From Planctomycetota bacterium (GTDB lineage Bacteria > Planctomycetota > Planctomycetia > Pirellulales > Pirellulaceae): a stretch of 8,405 nt of DNA. The stretch is taken from the NCBI GenBank assembly GCA_023430365.1, contig JAEZAS010000232.1:1-8405 (forward strand), in the 5' to 3' direction. This document shows, one piece after another, positions 5,926-8,405 of this stretch (within the stretch, counting starts at the first letter, position 1; each line of letters starts with the position of its first letter). Under the pieces are notes generated by a model. That model made no database searches and had not been told where the DNA came from. It saw only the letters and a program-made list of their open reading frames with translations. The position numbers and the translations under genes were made by a program.

Positions 5926-6677
5926 CACGACGCGCCGTTTTCCTCCTCGTCGATCTCAATCTCAAACAATCGCCAGGGGGGCCGGTCCGGAAACGTCTTG
6001 CGCATCAAGCTGAGCGAGACATTGAAGACGGGAATGCCCGTTTGGGTCGCGCCTTCGGGGGCTCCGCGGTGCGCGTGGCCATGAAAGACAACATCGCAGC
6101 CGTGGCGGTTGATCGGGTCTTCGAGTCGGCTGGAACCGAGAAACGGAAAAATCTCGGGCGGCTCTCCTTCGACGGTGGCCTGGATCGGAGAGTAATGCAG
6201 CAGCACGACGCGGTGCTTCATGCGTAGCCGGGCGAGGGCCGATTCGAGCTTGAGGGTTTCATCGAGAGCTTCCTGGACGAAGGCCTTGATGGCCTTTTCG
6301 CCCCACGGTTCGAGCGTCTTGCGACCAAAGCCGCCGCAGAAGCCTTTGGCGCCGGCGAAGCCGACGCCGTTGATCTCGACCGATTCGCCGTCGAGTATTT
6401 TGACGCCTGCTCCTTGCAGGATGCTCCGAACTTCGGCCTCGCGTCCCGATTCGTAGTCGTGATTGCCGAGCACGCCGACAATCGGGATCGTGCAGGCCCG
6501 CAGTTCCTGCACGACGACGTTGGCTTCGTCCGGCAGGCCGTAGTCGGTCACGTCGCCGCAGAGCAGCAGCACGTCGGCTTGCTGGGAGATCTCGCGATAG
6601 ATCGCCTGCAAGGAGTCCACGATTTCCTTGCCATAGTGCACGTCGGCCATCGCCGCGATTCGGACCTTCTTGGTCAT
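5925..6677 (-). CDS. calcineurin-like metallophosphoesterase
   Basis: A two-metal phosphoesterase of the calcineurin-like superfamily, which splits phosphomono- or diesters (nucleotides, cyclic nucleotides, nucleic acids, phospholipid heads). All signature blocks are present in the 250 residues: ADVHYG (11-16; Asp12, His14), LLCGDVTDYG (38-47; Asp42), GVLGNHDYESG (68-78; Asn72, His73, Asp74), VLLHYSP (158-164; His161) and VFHGHAHRGAPEG (197-209; His199, His201, His203). Metal ligands are complete, so it should be catalytic. There is no signal peptide or membrane segment: cytoplasmic. The substrate cannot be told from sequence. It is divergent from the nucleotidyltransferase gene across a 255-bp region with inverted repeats, and I recall similar metallophosphoesterase/nucleotidyltransferase neighbours in other bacteria, which suggests a joint role. 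No Shine-Dalgarno precedes the ATG; the start fits the family because the first metal motif begins near residue 10. Confidence 0.92.
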   Translation of the reverse strand: MTKKVRIAAMADVHYGKEIVDSLQAIYREISQQADVLLLCGDVTDYGLPDEANVVVQELRACTIPIVGVLGNHDYESGREAEVRSILQGAGVKILDGESVEINGVGFAGAKGFCGGFGRKTLEPWGEKAIKAFVQEALDETLKLESALARLRMKHRVVLLHYSPIQATVEGEPPEIFPFLGSSRLEDPINRHGCDVVFHGHAHRGAPEGATQTGIPVFNVSLSLMRKTFPDRPPWRLFEIEIDEEENGAS

Positions 6678-6807
6678 GCCACTAGCCCAGCTGAGTAGTC
6701 AGGTGATGTCCATCAATGCCGTTGCCCGCTCGGCCGAGCCTAGCAGAGGGCTGGTGGAGTGCAGACAGCGGCTCCGCCGGTCGCCCGCAGAATTGGCTGC
6801 AATCAAC

Positions 6808-6870
6808 ATGCCGCGGCATACGGTTTGCCACCTCCATGGGAATACGAAACGAACCAAAAGTGGCAAAACC
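6808..6870. promoter_or_regulatory. palindrome and inverted repeat between divergent genes, candidate operator
   Basis: ATGCCGCGGCAT (6808-6819) is a perfect 12-bp palindrome. Right after it, GGTTTGCCAC (6822-6831) is complementary to GTGGCAAAACC (6860-6870) with a single bulged base, spaced 28 bases. On the minus strand TTGCCA (6866-6861) and TATTCC (6844-6839) are 16 bases apart and could be a weak promoter for the metallophosphoesterase. The rest of the 255-bp divergent gap shows no gene I can support. Regulatory function is inferred from position and symmetry only. Confidence 0.35.
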
Positions 6871-6932
6871 AGTGAAAAAACAGGTCGACTCAACCATGCT
6901 GCGTCGACGAGGGAAAGCGACGGGTAACGGGC

Positions 6933-7733
6933 ATGATCACGCATGCAGTGGACGATTTGAACTCAGAAGGATCACGGTTCTATATTGCGGCAGTTGAAGC
7001 GCTTCAACGAGCGGGCATTCCTTTTCTGGTGGGTGGCGCCTACGCGCTGGAAGCCCACACGGGAATGATCCGGCGCACCAAGGATTTCGACATCTTTGTT
7101 CTCCCCGAAATGGTCCAAGCGACCTTGCAGACTTTCCGCGAGGCCGGCTATCTCACCGAGATCCCGTTTCCGCATTGGCTGGGCAAGGCGTTTTGCGGAG
7201 ACGACTTTGTCGATGTGATCTACAACTCGGGCAATGGCATCTGCCATGTTGACGAGGAGTGGTTTCAGCACGCGATTCCCGGCAAGGTGCTGGGGATGGA
7301 CCTGTTGCTCTGCCCCGCCGAAGAAACGATCTGGCAGAAGGCCTTTATCCTCGAGCGCGATCGGTGCGATGTCGGGGACGTGGCACATTACTTCCGCCAC
7401 TGTGCTCCATCGTTGGACTGGGGGCGGCTCATCCGGCGGTTTGGCGACCGCTGGCGAGTGCTGCTCGCTCAACTGGTGCTGTTTGAATTCATCTACCCCG
7501 GCCATCGGGAGGATATTCCCGAATGGGTTCGCCACGAGTTGGCGGAACGCTTGAAGGCGGACCCGGGGGAGTCGCATCCGAAGCACGCCTGCCACGGCAC
7601 CCTGCTCTCCGCCACGCAGTACCTGCGCGACATCGACTACGAGGGCTACCAAGACGGCCGGCAGAAGCCGCTCGGTGATATGTCGCGCGAGGAGATCGCG
7701 ATCTGGACGGCGAACTTCATGAAGCCGAAGTGA
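6933..7733 (+). CDS. nucleotidyltransferase-fold protein (Pol-beta/MNT superfamily)
   Basis: A predicted nucleotidyltransferase of 266 residues. The superfamily signature is complete: FLVGGAYALEAHTG (31-44) with Gly34-Gly35, then RRTKDFDIFV (47-56) with the metal-binding pair Asp51/Asp53, and a third acidic residue Asp94 in FVDVIYN (92-98). The acids are intact, so transfer of a nucleotide to a protein, RNA or small molecule is chemically possible. Downstream segments WQKAFILERDRCDVGDVAHY (134-153) and the C-terminal HGTLLSATQYLRDIDY (221-236) are not part of the minimal fold and resemble, from memory, a bacterial family related to AbiEii-like proteins. No signal or membrane segment: cytoplasmic. 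The ATG at 6933 is the only usual start after an in-frame TGA at 6873-6875; the purine run GAGGGAAAG (6909-6917) is too far away for a good Shine-Dalgarno. Divergent from a metallophosphoesterase that might act on the same molecules. No antitoxin partner such as a HEPN or AbiEi-type gene is adjacent, so a toxin-antitoxin role is not supported. Confidence 0.85.
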   Translation: MITHAVDDLNSEGSRFYIAAVEALQRAGIPFLVGGAYALEAHTGMIRRTKDFDIFVLPEMVQATLQTFREAGYLTEIPFPHWLGKAFCGDDFVDVIYNSGNGICHVDEEWFQHAIPGKVLGMDLLLCPAEETIWQKAFILERDRCDVGDVAHYFRHCAPSLDWGRLIRRFGDRWRVLLAQLVLFEFIYPGHREDIPEWVRHELAERLKADPGESHPKHACHGTLLSATQYLRDIDYEGYQDGRQKPLGDMSREEIAIWTANFMKPK

Positions 7734-7762
7734 CTGACGTCGGATTTCTTTTGTCAGCGGGT

Positions 7763-7798
7763 GGCCGGCAGCGCTAGACGCGCAGGTGCTGGCCGGCC
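7763..7798 (-). terminator. hairpin at the AAA+ gene 3' end
   Basis: GGCCGGCAGC (7763-7772) pairs with GCTGGCCGGCC (7788-7798), ten base pairs with one bulged base and a 15-base loop. It overlaps the AAA+ stop codon (7776-7774). No T run follows immediately on the minus strand. It lies next to the 40-bp gap to the convergent nucleotidyltransferase gene, so it may end one or both transcripts. Confidence 0.35.
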
Positions 7799-8405
7799 GC
7801 TCCGAATCGCAGCACTTCTTCCATCCGGGCGAGCGTAAGTTCGCCCTCGGGATAGAGGATGCGTGCCAGGCGCGTCAGATTGCGTATCTGCCGCCCATTC
7901 AGTTCCCATCCCGCAACGATCGGCAGCGCCTCCTGGTCGAGTCGCATGCCAGCCGCCTGCAGCATGCTCCGCCAGATTTCCAGTCGCGACTCCCGCGTCA
8001 GATCGGGATACTCCAGCTGCAGCATCACCCGGCTCAGGACGGCGTCGTCGATGACCTCGGGCCGGTTCGACGTCAGAAAGAGCATCCCTTGGTAGTAGTC
8101 CAGCAGGCGGAGGAAGATTCCGACGATCGCCGACCGCTCCAGGTCGTCGCTGCGTTTGGACGGGAAGACTTCGCACTCGTCGAATTGCAGAACGGCATTC
8201 CAACGAGTCACCCGCGCAAAAACATTGCGCAAATGTTCTTCGACCTGGTCGGCCGTGGTGCCTAGTTCGCCCATCTCGAGGACATAGAGTGGCCGCTCGG
8301 TTCGTTCGGCATAGATTTCAGCGGTGAGCGTTTTTCCGACACCCGGTTTGCCGGACGCCAGTACGACCACGCCGCCATGTTTGCCGCGAATGAGGTCACC
8401 AAACA
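7774..8405 (-). CDS. AAA+ ATPase, C-terminal part (start beyond the window)
   Basis: The frame is open to the right edge, so only the last 209 codons are visible; the GTG at 8370 is internal (Val in VVVLASG), not a start. Visible residues hold a full AAA+ module: Walker A GKPGVGKT (18-25), Walker B VLQFDECEVF (71-80; Asp75, Glu76), sensor 1 LTSNR (110-114), a candidate arginine finger in LSRVML (Arg125) and a sensor-2/lid segment LNGRQIRN (168-175). ATP hydrolysis to remodel a protein or complex is expected; the partner is unknown because the specificity-giving N-terminal region is off the edge. The block IFLRLLDYYQGMLFLTSNR (96-114) and the preceding KRSDDLERSA (83-92) recall a fungal AAA+ family more than FtsH, ClpX or MoxR. 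Walker B reads DECE rather than the common DEAD/DEID. It converges with the nucleotidyltransferase gene; no other neighbour is visible. Confidence 0.9.
   Translation of the reverse strand, partial: FGDLIRGKHGGVVVLASGKPGVGKTLTAEIYAERTERPLYVLEMGELGTTADQVEEHLRNVFARVTRWNAVLQFDECEVFPSKRSDDLERSAIVGIFLRLLDYYQGMLFLTSNRPEVIDDAVLSRVMLQLEYPDLTRESRLEIWRSMLQAAGMRLDQEALPIVAGWELNGRQIRNLTRLARILYPEGELTLARMEEVLRFGAAGQHLRV

Noticed and set aside
6670..6997. Small frames on both strands in the metallophosphoesterase/nucleotidyltransferase gap
   Set aside because: They overlap each other and the flanking genes. They lack start signals and protein-like composition, and the gap is better read as a control region.
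6933..7733. AbiE-type toxin-antitoxin or abortive-infection system
   Set aside because: The nucleotidyltransferase fold is compatible, but no cognate antitoxin or HEPN partner is adjacent on the same strand, and no mobile-element context was seen.
8368..8370. GTG as the start codon of the AAA+ gene
   Set aside because: The frame continues upstream to the window edge with a sensible AAA+ sequence (FGDLIRGKHGG), and a start at 8370 would leave only six residues before the Walker A glycine.

Overview
The window looks like chromosomal DNA from a planctomycete, probably close to the Pirellulales. This is an inference from the GC-rich coding style, the mostly missing Shine-Dalgarno sites, a PP2C phosphatase with the insertion I associate with this group, a secreted protein of a type I know mainly from planctomycetes, and the set of housekeeping proteins. 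No rRNA, tRNA, CRISPR array, transposase or integrase was seen.

Left part (1-3386), housekeeping. rpsT (ribosomal protein S20, + strand) is preceded by an 11-nt direct repeat. It is followed by a run of compact hairpins that fills the gap to a convergent two-gene unit on the - strand. That unit is transcribed rluB-like pseudouridine synthase, then pyrK (iron-sulfur/flavin subunit of dihydroorotate dehydrogenase). The two share an ATGA stop/start overlap, and a near-perfect Shine-Dalgarno for pyrK lies inside the last codons of rluB. The pseudouridine synthase has a normal catalytic core but carries about 390 extra residues: a very acidic block, then a Gly/Arg/Pro-rich block.

Middle part (3387-5924), envelope and signalling. 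A 279-bp divergent gap leads to an uncharacterised exported protein with a twin-arginine-like signal. A 79-bp imperfect inverted repeat that looks like a small dispersed element follows it. Next come a candidate sigma70-type promoter and a complete cytoplasmic PP2C serine/threonine phosphatase. No partner kinase is visible.

Right part (5925-8405), less ordinary. A calcineurin-like metallophosphoesterase (-) and a polymerase-beta-fold nucleotidyltransferase (+) diverge from a 255-bp region rich in inverted repeats, and may form a functional pair. Convergent with the nucleotidyltransferase is the C-terminal part of an AAA+ ATPase whose start lies beyond the window. Its sequence resembles, from memory, a family of fungal AAA+ proteins.

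Best candidates for new biology: the acidic/RGP tail of the pseudouridine synthase and its embedded pyrK ribosome-binding site, the divergent nucleotidyltransferase/metallophosphoesterase pair, the eukaryote-like AAA+ protein, the hairpin array after rpsT, and the 79-bp palindromic element.
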